From contig CAVTWT010000010.1 of NCBI GenBank assembly GCA_963738425.1, forward strand, positions 65,963 through 129,962: a stretch of 64,000 nt of DNA. Reading direction: 5' to 3'. The notes under the pieces were generated by a model. It was not told where the DNA came from. It worked only from the letters and a program-made list of their open reading frames with translations, and did not search any database. Numbering within the stretch: the stretch's first letter is position 1; every line of letters starts with the position of its first letter. Shown piece by piece: positions 18,464-26,818 of the stretch. Made by a program: the position numbers and the translations under genes. The stretch is from CADEEN01 sp963738425 (GTDB taxonomy: Bacteria; Pseudomonadota; Gammaproteobacteria; Burkholderiales; Burkholderiaceae_C).

Positions 18464-19207
18464 GTGCCGCACCGCTTCTTGAACCTTAGTGCCTACCGCT
18501 TCGTCGAAGTGCCGGATGCCGCCGCGCTGTGCGAACGACTTCACGGCCTGGCGCAGGCCGCGGACCTGCGCGGCACGGTGGTCCTGGCCGCCGAAGGTAT
18601 CAACCTGTTCGTGGCCGGTGAGGAAAGCGCCTTGCGCGGCTGGCTCGCCACGCTGTGCGAGGACGCTCGCTTTGCAGCGCTCGACGTCAAGGAAAGCTGG
18701 AGCGAGCGGCAGCCGTTTCGTCATCTGCGGGTCAAGGTCAAGCGCGAGATCATCCGCATGAACCAGCCGCAGGTGCAGCCGGCCGCCGGCCGTGCGCCCG
18801 CGGTGAACGCGGCCACGCTGGCGCGCTGGCTCGACCAGGGCCACGACGACGAGGGACGCGAAGTGCTGATGCTCGACACGCGCAACGCTTTCGAGCTCGA
18901 ACACGGCGCGTTCGACGGCGCGCTCGATTGGCACTTGAGCAAGTTCTCGGACTTTCCCGCGGCGCTCGAGGCGCACCGCGCCGAGCTGAAGGACCGCACC
19001 GTCGTCACCTACTGCACGGGCGGCATCCGCTGCGAGAAAGCAGCGCTGGCGATGCAAGAGGCCGGCGTGGCCAACGTCTGGCAACTCGACGGCGGCATCC
19101 TGCGCTACCTGGAAACTGTGCCCGAGGCGCCGCATTGGCATGGGCGCTGCTTTGTCTTCGACGAGCGCGAGTCACTCGACCCGCACCTGCAGGAGATCGT
19201 GAAGTGA
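18464..19207 (+). CDS. trhO: Oxygen-dependent tRNA uridine(34) hydroxylase (rhodanese-like, TrhO/YceA)
   Basis: Hydroxylates uridine 34 of certain tRNAs, the first step toward 5-(carboxy)methoxyuridine. The 247 residues consist of an N-terminal ferredoxin-like domain (about 1-95, with AAEGINLFVAG) and a rhodanese domain. The rhodanese domain carries LDTRNAFELEHGAF and the active-site loop YCTGGIRCEKAA near 183-194. Start GTG at 18464, with no upstream alternative in the 39-base gap. The stop overlaps the next start as GTGA. Confidence 0.9.
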   Translation: MPHRFLNLSAYRFVEVPDAAALCERLHGLAQAADLRGTVVLAAEGINLFVAGEESALRGWLATLCEDARFAALDVKESWSERQPFRHLRVKVKREIIRMNQPQVQPAAGRAPAVNAATLARWLDQGHDDEGREVLMLDTRNAFELEHGAFDGALDWHLSKFSDFPAALEAHRAELKDRTVVTYCTGGIRCEKAALAMQEAGVANVWQLDGGILRYLETVPEAPHWHGRCFVFDERESLDPHLQEIVK

Positions 19208-20160
19208 AGAGCCGGCTGCTGCGTCTGTTCGGCCTGCTGCTGATGCTGACCGCGCTCGCGGTGCCCCTGTCGCGAGCGCCCGACCGGCCGGCACAATCAC
19301 TCGTTGCGAGGTGGGCGCCGTTGCCGTCGGACTTCATCGACATCAAAGGGCAGATCGTTCACATCCGCGACGAAGGCCCGCGCAACGATTCGTCGCCGAT
19401 CGTCCTGCTGCACGGCACCGGCGCCAGCCTGCACACTTGGGAAGGCTGGGTGCGGACGCTGAAAAAGACAAGGCGTGTCATCACCTTCGACCTGCCGGGC
19501 TTCGGCCTCACCGGTCCGTTCGCCGGCCAGTACGCCGCCGAGGACTACCGCGGCGACGCCTACGCGCGCTTCGTGCTCGACGTGCTCGATGCACTGAAGG
19601 TGAACAGTGCCGTGATCGGCGGCAACTCGCTCGGTGGCGAGGTGGCCTGGCGTGCCGTCACGCTCGCACCGTCGCGTTTCACGCGCCTGCTGCTGATCGA
19701 CGCTTCCGGTTATGCGTTCACGCCGGGCTCGATCCCGCTGGGCTTTCGCATCGCCCGCATCCCCGTGCTCAACCGCCTCGGCGAGCACCTGCTGCCGCGC
19801 GCCCTGGTGGCGGCGAGCGTGGCCAATGTCTATGCCGACGATTCGCGCATCACCGAAGCCCTGGTCGATCGCTATTTCGAGCTGACGCTGCGCGAAGGCA
19901 ACCGCCGCGCGCTCGGCCTGCGCATGCAGCAGTTGGAACCCGGCGAAGCGGTCGAACGGCTGAAGACGATCGCCGTGCCCACGCTCGTGGTCTGGGGCGG
20001 CGCCGACCAGCTCATTCCCGTCGACAACGCACGGCGCTTTGCCGCCGACATCAAGGGCGCACGCGTCGCGGTGGTCGACGGCCTCGGCCATGTGCCGCAA
20101 GAAGAAGACCCGGTGCGCAGCCTGGCGCCGGTACTCGAGTTTCTGGAGATCAAACCATGA
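19204..20160 (+). CDS. Alpha/beta hydrolase, membrane-anchored or exported
   Basis: A 318-residue alpha/beta-hydrolase-fold protein. A hydrophobic N-terminus (about 3-22) suggests a signal anchor. LLHGTGASLHTWEGW carries the HG oxyanion motif and GGNSLGGE the nucleophile elbow with the catalytic Ser. WGGADQLIP probably gives the acid residue and GLGHVPQEEDP the catalytic His. It resembles the broad MhpC/haloalkane-dehalogenase group; the substrate cannot be read from sequence. The GTG start overlaps the trhO stop and its own stop overlaps the OsmC gene, so the three form one transcription unit. Confidence 0.85.
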   Translation: MKSRLLRLFGLLLMLTALAVPLSRAPDRPAQSLVARWAPLPSDFIDIKGQIVHIRDEGPRNDSSPIVLLHGTGASLHTWEGWVRTLKKTRRVITFDLPGFGLTGPFAGQYAAEDYRGDAYARFVLDVLDALKVNSAVIGGNSLGGEVAWRAVTLAPSRFTRLLLIDASGYAFTPGSIPLGFRIARIPVLNRLGEHLLPRALVAASVANVYADDSRITEALVDRYFELTLREGNRRALGLRMQQLEPGEAVERLKTIAVPTLVVWGGADQLIPVDNARRFAADIKGARVAVVDGLGHVPQEEDPVRSLAPVLEFLEIKP

Positions 20161-20636
20161 GTGCAGCTCACACCTACGGCGCCAGCGTGCAGTGGCAACG
20201 TGCCGCGAACGAGGCCTTCACCGACCAGCGCTACAGCCGCCGCCATGAGCTGCGCTTCGATGGCGGTGCGGTGATGCCGGCTTCATCGGCCGTGACCTCG
20301 GTGCCGCTGCCCTGGTCCGATCCGAGCGCCATCGACCCCGAAGAGATGCTCGTCGCCTCGATCGCGTCGTGCCACATGCTCTGGTTCCTGTCGCTGGCGG
20401 CCAAGGCCGGGCATGTGGTGGACCGCTACAGCGATGACGCTGTCGGTGTGATGACGAAGAACACCGCCGGCAAGTTGTGGGTGTCGCAGGTGACGCTGCG
20501 GCCGCAGGTGAAGTTTGCGCAAGGCCGCGGGCCGACGCCCGAAGCGTTCGATGCACTGCACCACAGGGCGCATGAAGAGTGCTTCATCGCCAACTCGGTG
20601 AAGAGCGAAGTGCGCTGCGAGGCGCAACAGGATTGA
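20157..20636 (+). CDS. OsmC family protein
   Basis: A 159-residue OsmC/Ohr-fold protein, probably a thiol peroxidase acting on organic hydroperoxides. The two expected cysteines are present, in IASCHMLWFLSLAAKAG and HEECFIANSVKSEV. Its sequence is closer to general OsmC-family proteins than to the dedicated Ohr at 49917-50351. It starts in an ATGA overlap with the hydrolase and is the last gene before a convergent hairpin region. Confidence 0.88.
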   Translation: MSAAHTYGASVQWQRAANEAFTDQRYSRRHELRFDGGAVMPASSAVTSVPLPWSDPSAIDPEEMLVASIASCHMLWFLSLAAKAGHVVDRYSDDAVGVMTKNTAGKLWVSQVTLRPQVKFAQGRGPTPEAFDALHHRAHEECFIANSVKSEVRCEAQQD

Positions 20637-20644
20637 AGCGCAAC

Positions 20645-20696
20645 GAGGCGCCTCGGCGGCGCCTCTCAAGGAAATGTGGCTTTGCCACTTTCCTTG
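20645..20696. terminator. Double hairpin between convergent genes
   Basis: Two adjacent stems lie between the convergent OsmC and PfpI genes. The first is GAGGCGCC / GGCGCCTC (20645-20652 and 20658-20665, loop 5). The second has arms 20667-20680 and 20684-20696, matching except for one bulged T, with a TTT loop. GGCCGGC-type palindromes follow to about 20735. It probably acts as a bidirectional terminator, although neither side has a long U-tract. Confidence 0.5.
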
Positions 20697-20737
20697 ATCC
20701 CCGCGGGGGACGGCCGGCTCGGCCGGCCTTGGGGCGC

Positions 20738-21334
20738 TCAGAAGTACGGCGAAATGTTCTTCATGGCTCGCAAGACGTAGTCGTCCTTCTCGCCGACCGG
20801 AGCGACATAGTGAAGCGCACTCGCGGCAGCTTCTGGTCCCTCCGTCCTGCCGATGATCCAGGCGGCGAGGTACGGCGACGCAAAGCATCCGCCCGCGGTG
20901 GCCACGTTGCCCTCAGCAAAGAACGGCTGGTTCAGCACTTCGACACCGGCTTCGAGCACCCAGGGTTTCGTGGTGAGGTCCGTGCACGCGGGAACCGCGC
21001 CGAGAAGGCCGAGTTTGGCCAGCACCAGCGTGCCCGAACATTGGGCCGCGATCAGCTGACGCACAGGGTCGAGTTGGAGCTCGTCCATGATTGCCGGCTC
21101 GTTGACGACCTCTCGGGTTCTGATCCCGCTGCCGACAATCACCGCGTCCGCGCTTCTGGCCTCCGCCAACGTGGACTGAGCCTGCACCGTGACGCCGTTC
21201 ATCGATGTGACGCTCGGCTCCGGGCAGCAGATCGTCACCCGCCACTCCGGCTTCTTGATGCGGTTGAGCACGCCGAGCGCAATGAAGGAGTCGAGCTCGT
21301 TGAAGCCCTGGAAGGTGAGGATGGCGATGTGCAT
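20738..21334 (-). CDS. DJ-1/PfpI family protein (GATase1-like)
   Basis: A 198-residue protein of the DJ-1/PfpI superfamily. It starts MHIAILTFQGFNELD, with the conserved Glu near residue 13. The nucleophile-elbow cysteine is in AAQCSGTLVLAKLG near residue 98. The TAGGCFASPYLAAW segment aligns with the active-site region of isonitrile-hydratase-like and ThiJ/PfpI proteins. There is no DNA-binding domain, so it is not a GlxA-type regulator. It lies 12 bases after the serine hydrolase stop on the same strand. Substrate unknown. Confidence 0.85.
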   Translation of the reverse strand: MHIAILTFQGFNELDSFIALGVLNRIKKPEWRVTICCPEPSVTSMNGVTVQAQSTLAEARSADAVIVGSGIRTREVVNEPAIMDELQLDPVRQLIAAQCSGTLVLAKLGLLGAVPACTDLTTKPWVLEAGVEVLNQPFFAEGNVATAGGCFASPYLAAWIIGRTEGPEAAASALHYVAPVGEKDDYVLRAMKNISPYF

Positions 21335-21346
21335 TCGTCGATCTCC

Positions 21347-22748
21347 TTATCGCTGACGCGGCGCCGCCTTCAACCTGCGAGAGCTTGACACGACGGCCAG
21401 AGCCTTCACCGCTTCAGCCTCGCGCAACAAAGCCGCGCCGCCATGCCAGACCCTGCGAACACGCCCACGTGCGTCGCGCTCGATGCGCACAGGCTCACCG
21501 TGGTTCGCAAAGCCGCCACCCAAGGTGACCTGTCCGCGATCGGTGCCTGTCACCTCGATCTGGCTCGCGTCGAGCACCGGATTGGCCAGCCCAGGGTTGA
21601 CCAGCAGCACCCGCGTACCGCCCATCGGCAGCAGGTCGAACGCACCCCACAGATTCCAGACGCGACCCTGCCAGCGCGACGTGCGGCGCGACGGCGCGCC
21701 GTGTTTCTCGAAGGCCTGCATCACCTGCAGCGCACCGTCGAGCCATTGGTGCGACAGGCCATCGGCGGCATTGGTCAGCACCGACACCGCGAGTTGCTGC
21801 GCTGGCACGCAGGCAGTGCGGGTGATGACACCGGGGAAGCCGCCGCTGTGGCCGATGTGGTCCCAGGCACCTGTGGTGCCGCTGATCGTGCCCAGGCCGT
21901 ACCAGCGCCCTGTGCTGTCGTGCTCGCTGCGCCACTGGCGGCGTGTCATCTCGCGACGGCTCGCAGCCGAGAGCACGCTGCCGCGCGCGTCGGGCGCGAG
22001 GCTGGCGTAGAAGCGGGCGAGGTCCGCGGCGGTGCTGACGAAGCCGGTGGCCGCCGCGAGCGCGTGCGTGCTCATGTCCACGTCGATGGCAACGCGGTGG
22101 TCCAACGGATGCTTGGCGCTGTGGCCGGCCGCCAACCTGGCGCGCGCAGGCAGCGCCTGCACATCGGGCGCGGTTTCTTCCAAGCCGCCTGCAGCAACGA
22201 TCTCGCGCGCGACCCACTCGCCGTACGGTTCTCCCGTGATCTGCTCGATGGCCAGGCCCAGCAGGCCGTAGCCGTGGTTCGAGTACTTGAAGCGTGTGTT
22301 GGCATCGAGCGTCGGTGGCTGTGCGAGGTCAATCACGCAGCGCCTGTTCGTCGAGAAACGCCCGTTGCAGCGACCATTGCCGTGCATCCGTGCCGTCGCG
22401 CACCAGGCCCGCGCTGTGGCTGGCCAATTGCGCGAGCGTGACGGCGCCGACATCCCGGTGCAATCCACTGACATGCCGGCCTACCGGATCATCGAGCTGG
22501 AGCTTGCGCTGCTCGCGCAGCTTCATCAGCGCAGCGGCCGTGAAGGTCTTCGAGTGCGATGCGACGCGAAAGCGATGTCGCGGCGTCAGCGCGATGCCGC
22601 GCGACAAGTCCGCATGACCGAACGCCGCTTCGAAGACGAGCTTGCCCTTGTGCGCGACGGCAATCGCGCAGCCCGGCTGCTCGGTGACGCGCATCTGGTG
22701 TTCGAGCCAGCGCGGCAAGTACTCGACCGCAGCGTCCAGCCAGTTCAT
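21347..22748 (-). CDS. Serine hydrolase, beta-lactamase/esterase family (frame broken)
   Basis: Repaired length is about 466 residues. The N-terminal part has GCAIAVAHKGKLVFEAAFG and the SxxK motif SHSKTF near residue 68. The second half has the YxN motif YSNHGYG and, further on, IGHSGGFPG. These are the three motifs of class C beta-lactamases and related esterases/DD-peptidases. The frame breaks at about 22332, where one extra T on the coding strand (GATTGACC for GATGACC) creates a stop after EQALRD. Both halves join to give the expected spacing between SxxK and YxN. No clear signal peptide is seen from the ATG at 22748, so a cytoplasmic esterase is as likely as a beta-lactamase. Confidence 0.8.
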
Positions 22749-22749
22749 T

Positions 22750-22832
22750 GGTACCCCTCGGCCGATGCACACACCGGCCGGTCCCCCGAGGGGACTGCCG
22801 CTTGCTTGGGGCGGCCCGGCGCGGCGCGGCTC
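22750..22832 (+). repeat. GC-rich intergenic repeat, copy A2
   Basis: Lies between the ABC-ATPase stop and the serine hydrolase start. It contains GGTCCCCCGAGGGG, then CTGCCGCTTGCTTGGGGCGG and CCCGGCGCGGCG. The same blocks, in the opposite orientation, precede dapE (42200-42294), and a degenerate copy follows rpsA (6023-6103). Confidence 0.65.
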
Positions 22833-23511
22833 ATTCCACAGCCACCTTGCCGGCCTCGATGCGAATCTGCCGCTTGCAGCGCTGCGCGATGCCGCGGTCG
22901 TGCGTCACCAGCACCAGCGTCGTGCCGGCCTCGCGGTTCATGTCGAACATCAGCTCCATCACGCGCTCGCCGGTGGCGAAGTCGAGGCTGCCGGTGGGCT
23001 CGTCGGCCAGCAGCACGGCAGGCTTGACGACGAAGGCACGCGCCAATGCCACGCGCTGCTGCTCGCCGCCCGACAACACCTTCGGGTAGTGCGTCAACCG
23101 CTCGCCGAGGCCGACGCGTTGCAGCATCTCCTCGGCGGTGGCTCGCGCGTCGCGCTTGCCGAGCAGCTCCAGCGGCAGCATCACGTTCTCGACCGCGTTC
23201 AGATTGGCAAGCAACTGGAAACTCTGGAAGACGAAGCCCAGGCGTTTCGCACGCACCGCGGCGCGATCGTCTTCGTTGAGCTTGAAAAGATCCTTGCCGG
23301 CCAGACGTACCGTGCCCGAGGTCGGCACATCGAGGCCGGCGATGATCGACAGCAGCGTGCTCTTGCCCGAGCCGGAGGCGCCAACGATGGCCACCGACTC
23401 GCGCACCGGCAGCGAGAAATGGATGTCGTGGAGTATCGTCAGCGTGCCGGTCGAGTCGCTGACTTGTTTGGTGACGTGTTCGACTTCAATCAGAGGTGGC
23501 GACGAGCTCAT
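22831..23511 (-). CDS. ybbA: ABC transporter ATP-binding protein (YbbA/LolD type)
   Basis: A 226-residue ABC ATPase of the MacB/LolD/YbbA class. Walker A GASGSGKST is at residues 44-52, the signature is LSGGEQQRVALARAF, and Walker B is AVLLADEPTGSLD with a following H-loop VTHD. In E. coli, ybbA is divergent from tesA and followed by the permease ybbP. Here the divergent tesA is kept, but no permease follows, since the next gene is a serine hydrolase, so the partner must be elsewhere or absent. The ATG shares bases with the tesA start (CATG at 23509-23512). An earlier start would run into tesA. Confidence 0.88.
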   Translation of the reverse strand: MSSSPPLIEVEHVTKQVSDSTGTLTILHDIHFSLPVRESVAIVGASGSGKSTLLSIIAGLDVPTSGTVRLAGKDLFKLNEDDRAAVRAKRLGFVFQSFQLLANLNAVENVMLPLELLGKRDARATAEEMLQRVGLGERLTHYPKVLSGGEQQRVALARAFVVKPAVLLADEPTGSLDFATGERVMELMFDMNREAGTTLVLVTHDRGIAQRCKRQIRIEAGKVAVE

Positions 23512-24208
23512 GAGTGCTGTTGTTTTGAATGGGCGCCGGGCCTGGCTGGCGCACTGTAGCCGCATCGGTGTGTTGGCCGCAGCCGCGGCCGTGTTGCCCT
23601 CACAAGCGGTCGGTCAGCCCCTCAAACCGCCGGCCACGCCGTTGATCCTCGTTGTCGGTGACAGCCTCTCGGCCGAGTACGGGCTGGCTCGTGGCACCGG
23701 CTGGGTGGCGCTGCTCGAACAGCGCCTGGCGCGCGAGAAGGTCAACGCCCGCGTCGTCAACGCCAGCATCAGCGGCGACACCACCTCCGGCGGCCGCTCG
23801 CGCCTGCCGGCGCTGCTGACTCAGCACAAACCGACGCACGTGATCCTCGAGCTCGGCGGCAACGACGCCCTGCGCGGCCTGCCGCTCGCCATGACACAAG
23901 ACAACCTGGGCGTGATGGCCCGCGCCTCGAAAGCGGCCGGTGCGCGCGTGCTGATCACCGGCATGCAGATGCCGCCGAACTACGGACGCAAGTACGCCGA
24001 AGACTTCGCGGCGATGTTCGCCACGGTGGCCAAGAGCGAAGGCACGGCGCTGGTGCCTTTCCTGCTCAAGGGCGTGGCCGACATTGCCGACAGCGAAGAG
24101 AAGATGTTCCAGGCCGACCGCATCCACCCGAAGGAATCCGCGCACCCGATCATGCTCGGCAATGTGTGGCCAGTGCTGCTGCCGCAGTTGCGCGGCAGCA
24201 GCAAGTAG
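23510..24208 (+). CDS. tesA: GDSL arylesterase / acyl-CoA thioesterase I (TesA), exported
   Basis: SGNH-fold esterase of about 232 residues. A basic start followed by a hydrophobic Ala-rich stretch ending near AVGQ (about residue 36) looks like a signal peptide, so the enzyme is probably periplasmic. Block I is VGDSLSAEYGL with the catalytic Ser, block III is GGNDALRGLP, and block V is DRIHPKESAHP with the Asp-His pair. It is divergent from ybbA as in E. coli. The ATG at 23510 overlaps the ybbA ATG. It converges with the DUF6600 gene across a three-base gap. Confidence 0.9.
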   Translation: MSAVVLNGRRAWLAHCSRIGVLAAAAAVLPSQAVGQPLKPPATPLILVVGDSLSAEYGLARGTGWVALLEQRLAREKVNARVVNASISGDTTSGGRSRLPALLTQHKPTHVILELGGNDALRGLPLAMTQDNLGVMARASKAAGARVLITGMQMPPNYGRKYAEDFAAMFATVAKSEGTALVPFLLKGVADIADSEEKMFQADRIHPKESAHPIMLGNVWPVLLPQLRGSSK

Positions 24209-24211
24209 CGC

Positions 24212-26170
24212 TCAACGGACTTGCTGGTCGCGCGTGCGGCGCGGCCCTTCGCCGCGGCGGTCGTCGTCGCGATCCTGGGCACGCTCACGTTCACGCTCGC
24301 GCTCGCGTTCCCTCGCCTGACCCGGCTGACCTGGTTGCACGGGCGCTTGCACCACCGCCGGTGGCGTCACGGCCGGCCGCTGCGCAGGTGGCGCGGCTTG
24401 CACCACTGGGGCTGTCGGCGGCACCACCACCGGCGCAACGACGCGACGCTCGCCTCGAGGTTCGCGCTGGTCACGCTCATGGCGCTGGTCTCGTGATTCA
24501 CGCTGGCGCTGCGGCACGCTGTCGCGCTGCACCGGCTGTTGAACCGTCGGCTGACCTTGCGGCGACACAGACGGCGGCAAGGGTTGTGGCACGCGTTGCG
24601 CGGTCGTCGGCGGCGCCACGGTACGGCCCGTCACCACGCCATTGCGCTGCTGCTCGGCCGGGGGCACGCGATCACCGCGGGTGGCCTGGCCGCCATCGGC
24701 GGGCGTCGACCCGCCAGCGCGGGCTGCCGCACCACCCCATGGCGCGGGTCGCACGGCGCCGGGCGCGGCGGGCACAGCACCACCAGGTGCCGCGACCACA
24801 CGCGCCGCGGGCGGTGCCGGCGGCGCCGGCGGCACGAAGGCGGTGCGGCCCTGCGCGCCCTGCACCGTGCGCGCTGCCGCGCCCTGCCAACCGGCAACCG
24901 TGCGGTTGTCCACCGGCACGACGACGCGGTTGTTGATCGGCTGGCGAGACTGCATCACGCCCTGCGGCACCACCGTCACGCCACCGGCCACGCCCTGGTT
25001 GGTGTACATGATCGGACCGGTCGGCACGGTGCGCTCGTAGCGCGGGTTGGGTCCATGCCAGCGGCCATGCGTGCGGTTGACGTTGCGCACGTAGACGTTG
25101 GTGACGCTGTAGCTCGGGTAGTAGATCTCGCGCGGCGACAGCGGCACCCAGCCGACAGCGGGGCCGCCGATGTTGATGCCGACGCTGATGTGAGGGCCGC
25201 CGAACCAGGCAACGAGCGCCGGCGCGTAGACCGGGCGCGCCACGTACTGGCCCGGGGCCCAGCCCCAGCGGCCGCCATAGCTCACCCAGCGCCCATAGTG
25301 GAATGGCGCGAAGCCCCACGGCGCGTCGTCGACCCAGGTCCAGCCATAGCGGCGCGAGTGCACCCACTGGCCGTAGCGGTAAGGCGCCCAACCGGCGACG
25401 ACCACCGTCGGGTACCAGACCGCGCCGTACTCGGGGTGGCGGTCCCAGCGGCCATGGCGGTCGAGGTCGTCGGCGCCGGTCATCTCGTCGGAGACATAGC
25501 GATTGCGATCGCGAGTGTCTTCACGGTCCTGGCGCGCCACCCAGTCGCCGAAGCGGTCGTTGTTCGGCGTCGCCCAAGCGTAGTGCGTGACGCCGCGCTC
25601 CTGCCAGAACTCGGCGCGCTGACCGTCGTTGAGGGTGAACACGCTGTCGCTGGCCTCGAAGCGCATGGCGCCGGCCATGGTTTCGCCGAGGCTGCTGTTC
25701 TGGCGCACGTCGATGCGGTAGTGACCCGGGCGCAGCGGCTCGTAGCGGCCGTCTTCAGTGACCACCGCGAACTCACGCGCCGACTCGCCACTGCGCACGC
25801 GCAGGGCCACGCTGCCGCCGTGCAGGCGAACGCGCACGCGGGCGTCGTCCAGCTGCGTGAACTCGATGTCGGTGGCGCCGTCCAGGCGCAGCGTGGCAGC
25901 GCCGATCTGTACTTCGGCACGGCCACCCTGCTCGGCAGAAATGCGGTCCCCCTCGGTGACGGGCAGGTTGCGGCGGGCCTGCACCCACTCGCCCTGCTCG
26001 TCGTCGAACAACCAGATGTTGCCGTCGGTTTCGGCGATCCGGCCGACGCGTCCCGGCGGGTCGGCCCAGGCGGTGCTGCTGGCCGCCAGGGCCAGGAAAG
26101 CGAGGGTCAGCGCGACGAGGCTGTGCAATGCACGCTTGGCTGAGGGAATCTGCGAGACGGCGGATGACAT
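24212..26170 (-). CDS. FecR-domain / DUF6600 exported protein with a low-complexity tail
   Basis: A 652-residue predicted secreted protein. A signal peptide covers residues 1-36 (cleavage after STAWA). A FecR-like domain follows at about 45-170 (GDRISAEQGGRAEVQIG, LDGATDIEF). A Trp/Tyr-rich DUF6600-type region spans about 190-340, with repeated phrases such as YGWTWVDDAPWGFAPFHYGRW shortened between copies. From about 400 the chain is Pro/Ala/Gln-rich, and it ends in an Arg-Glu dipeptide run (RERERERERERA) and acidic-basic residues. A strong ribosome site, AGAGGAG, precedes the ATG at 26170; an upstream extension overlaps def and is not used. Function unknown; possibly an envelope protein. 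Confidence 0.8.
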   Translation of the reverse strand: MSSAVSQIPSAKRALHSLVALTLAFLALAASSTAWADPPGRVGRIAETDGNIWLFDDEQGEWVQARRNLPVTEGDRISAEQGGRAEVQIGAATLRLDGATDIEFTQLDDARVRVRLHGGSVALRVRSGESAREFAVVTEDGRYEPLRPGHYRIDVRQNSSLGETMAGAMRFEASDSVFTLNDGQRAEFWQERGVTHYAWATPNNDRFGDWVARQDREDTRDRNRYVSDEMTGADDLDRHGRWDRHPEYGAVWYPTVVVAGWAPYRYGQWVHSRRYGWTWVDDAPWGFAPFHYGRWVSYGGRWGWAPGQYVARPVYAPALVAWFGGPHISVGINIGGPAVGWVPLSPREIYYPSYSVTNVYVRNVNRTHGRWHGPNPRYERTVPTGPIMYTNQGVAGGVTVVPQGVMQSRQPINNRVVVPVDNRTVAGWQGAAARTVQGAQGRTAFVPPAPPAPPAARVVAAPGGAVPAAPGAVRPAPWGGAAARAGGSTPADGGQATRGDRVPPAEQQRNGVVTGRTVAPPTTAQRVPQPLPPSVSPQGQPTVQQPVQRDSVPQRQRESRDQRHERDQREPRGERRVVAPVVVPPTAPVVQAAPPAQRPAVTPPAVVQAPVQPGQPGQARERERERERERAQDRDDDRRGEGPRRTRDQQVR

Positions 26171-26268
26171 ATCAGCTCCTCTTGCGGCGCCGGTGTTTCC
26201 CAAGCGCCTTGGCCGGGACAACGCCGCAAGCATGGGCCGCGCCGACGAACTTGACGTTGCTTTACGTT

Positions 26269-26805
26269 TCAGTCGTCGGATGCCGGGTCCAGTTCGGGGA
26301 ACAAGACGCTGGTGAAGCCGAGTTTCGTGAGATCCGTCATGCGCGTCGGGTACAGGCGGCCGATCAGGTGGTCGCACTCGTGCTGGACCACGCGGGCGTG
26401 GAAGCCCTCGGCCTCGCGCTCGATCGGCTGGCCGGTCGGATCGAAACCGCGGTAGCGGATGCGCGCGTGGCGCGGCACCTCGCCGCGCAGGCCAGGCACG
26501 GAAAGGCAACCCTCCCAGCCCGTTTCCACTGCATCGCCCAGCGGCTCGATGACCGGGTTGCACAGCACCGTCAGTGGCACGGGCGGCGCGTCCGGGTAGC
26601 GCTGGTTGCTGGCGAAACCAAAAATCACCACTTGCAGATCGACGCCGATCTGCGGCGCGGCCAGGCCGGCGCCGTTGGCGGCTTCCATGGTGTCGAACAG
26701 ATCAACGACCAGGGCCCGCAGCTCGGGCGTGTCGAAGGCCTGGACAGGCGGGGCAATGCGCAGCAGGCGCGGATCACCCATCTTCAGAATTTCGCGAACG
26801 GTCAT
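26269..26805 (-). CDS. def: Peptide deformylase
   Basis: Removes the N-formyl group from nascent proteins. The 178 residues have all three motifs: GAGLAAPQ (45-52), EGCLSVP (98-104, metal ligand Cys100) and QHECDH (141-146, ligands His142 and His146, catalytic Glu143). There is no fmt gene beside it, so this may be a second deformylase. It is the last gene of the smc-ligA-ROK chain, 13 bases after the ROK kinase. The 98 bases to the next gene hold no clear promoter. Confidence 0.94.
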   Translation of the reverse strand: MTVREILKMGDPRLLRIAPPVQAFDTPELRALVVDLFDTMEAANGAGLAAPQIGVDLQVVIFGFASNQRYPDAPPVPLTVLCNPVIEPLGDAVETGWEGCLSVPGLRGEVPRHARIRYRGFDPTGQPIEREAEGFHARVVQHECDHLIGRLYPTRMTDLTKLGFTSVLFPELDPASDD

Positions 26806-26818
26806 CGTGATGCGAAGG

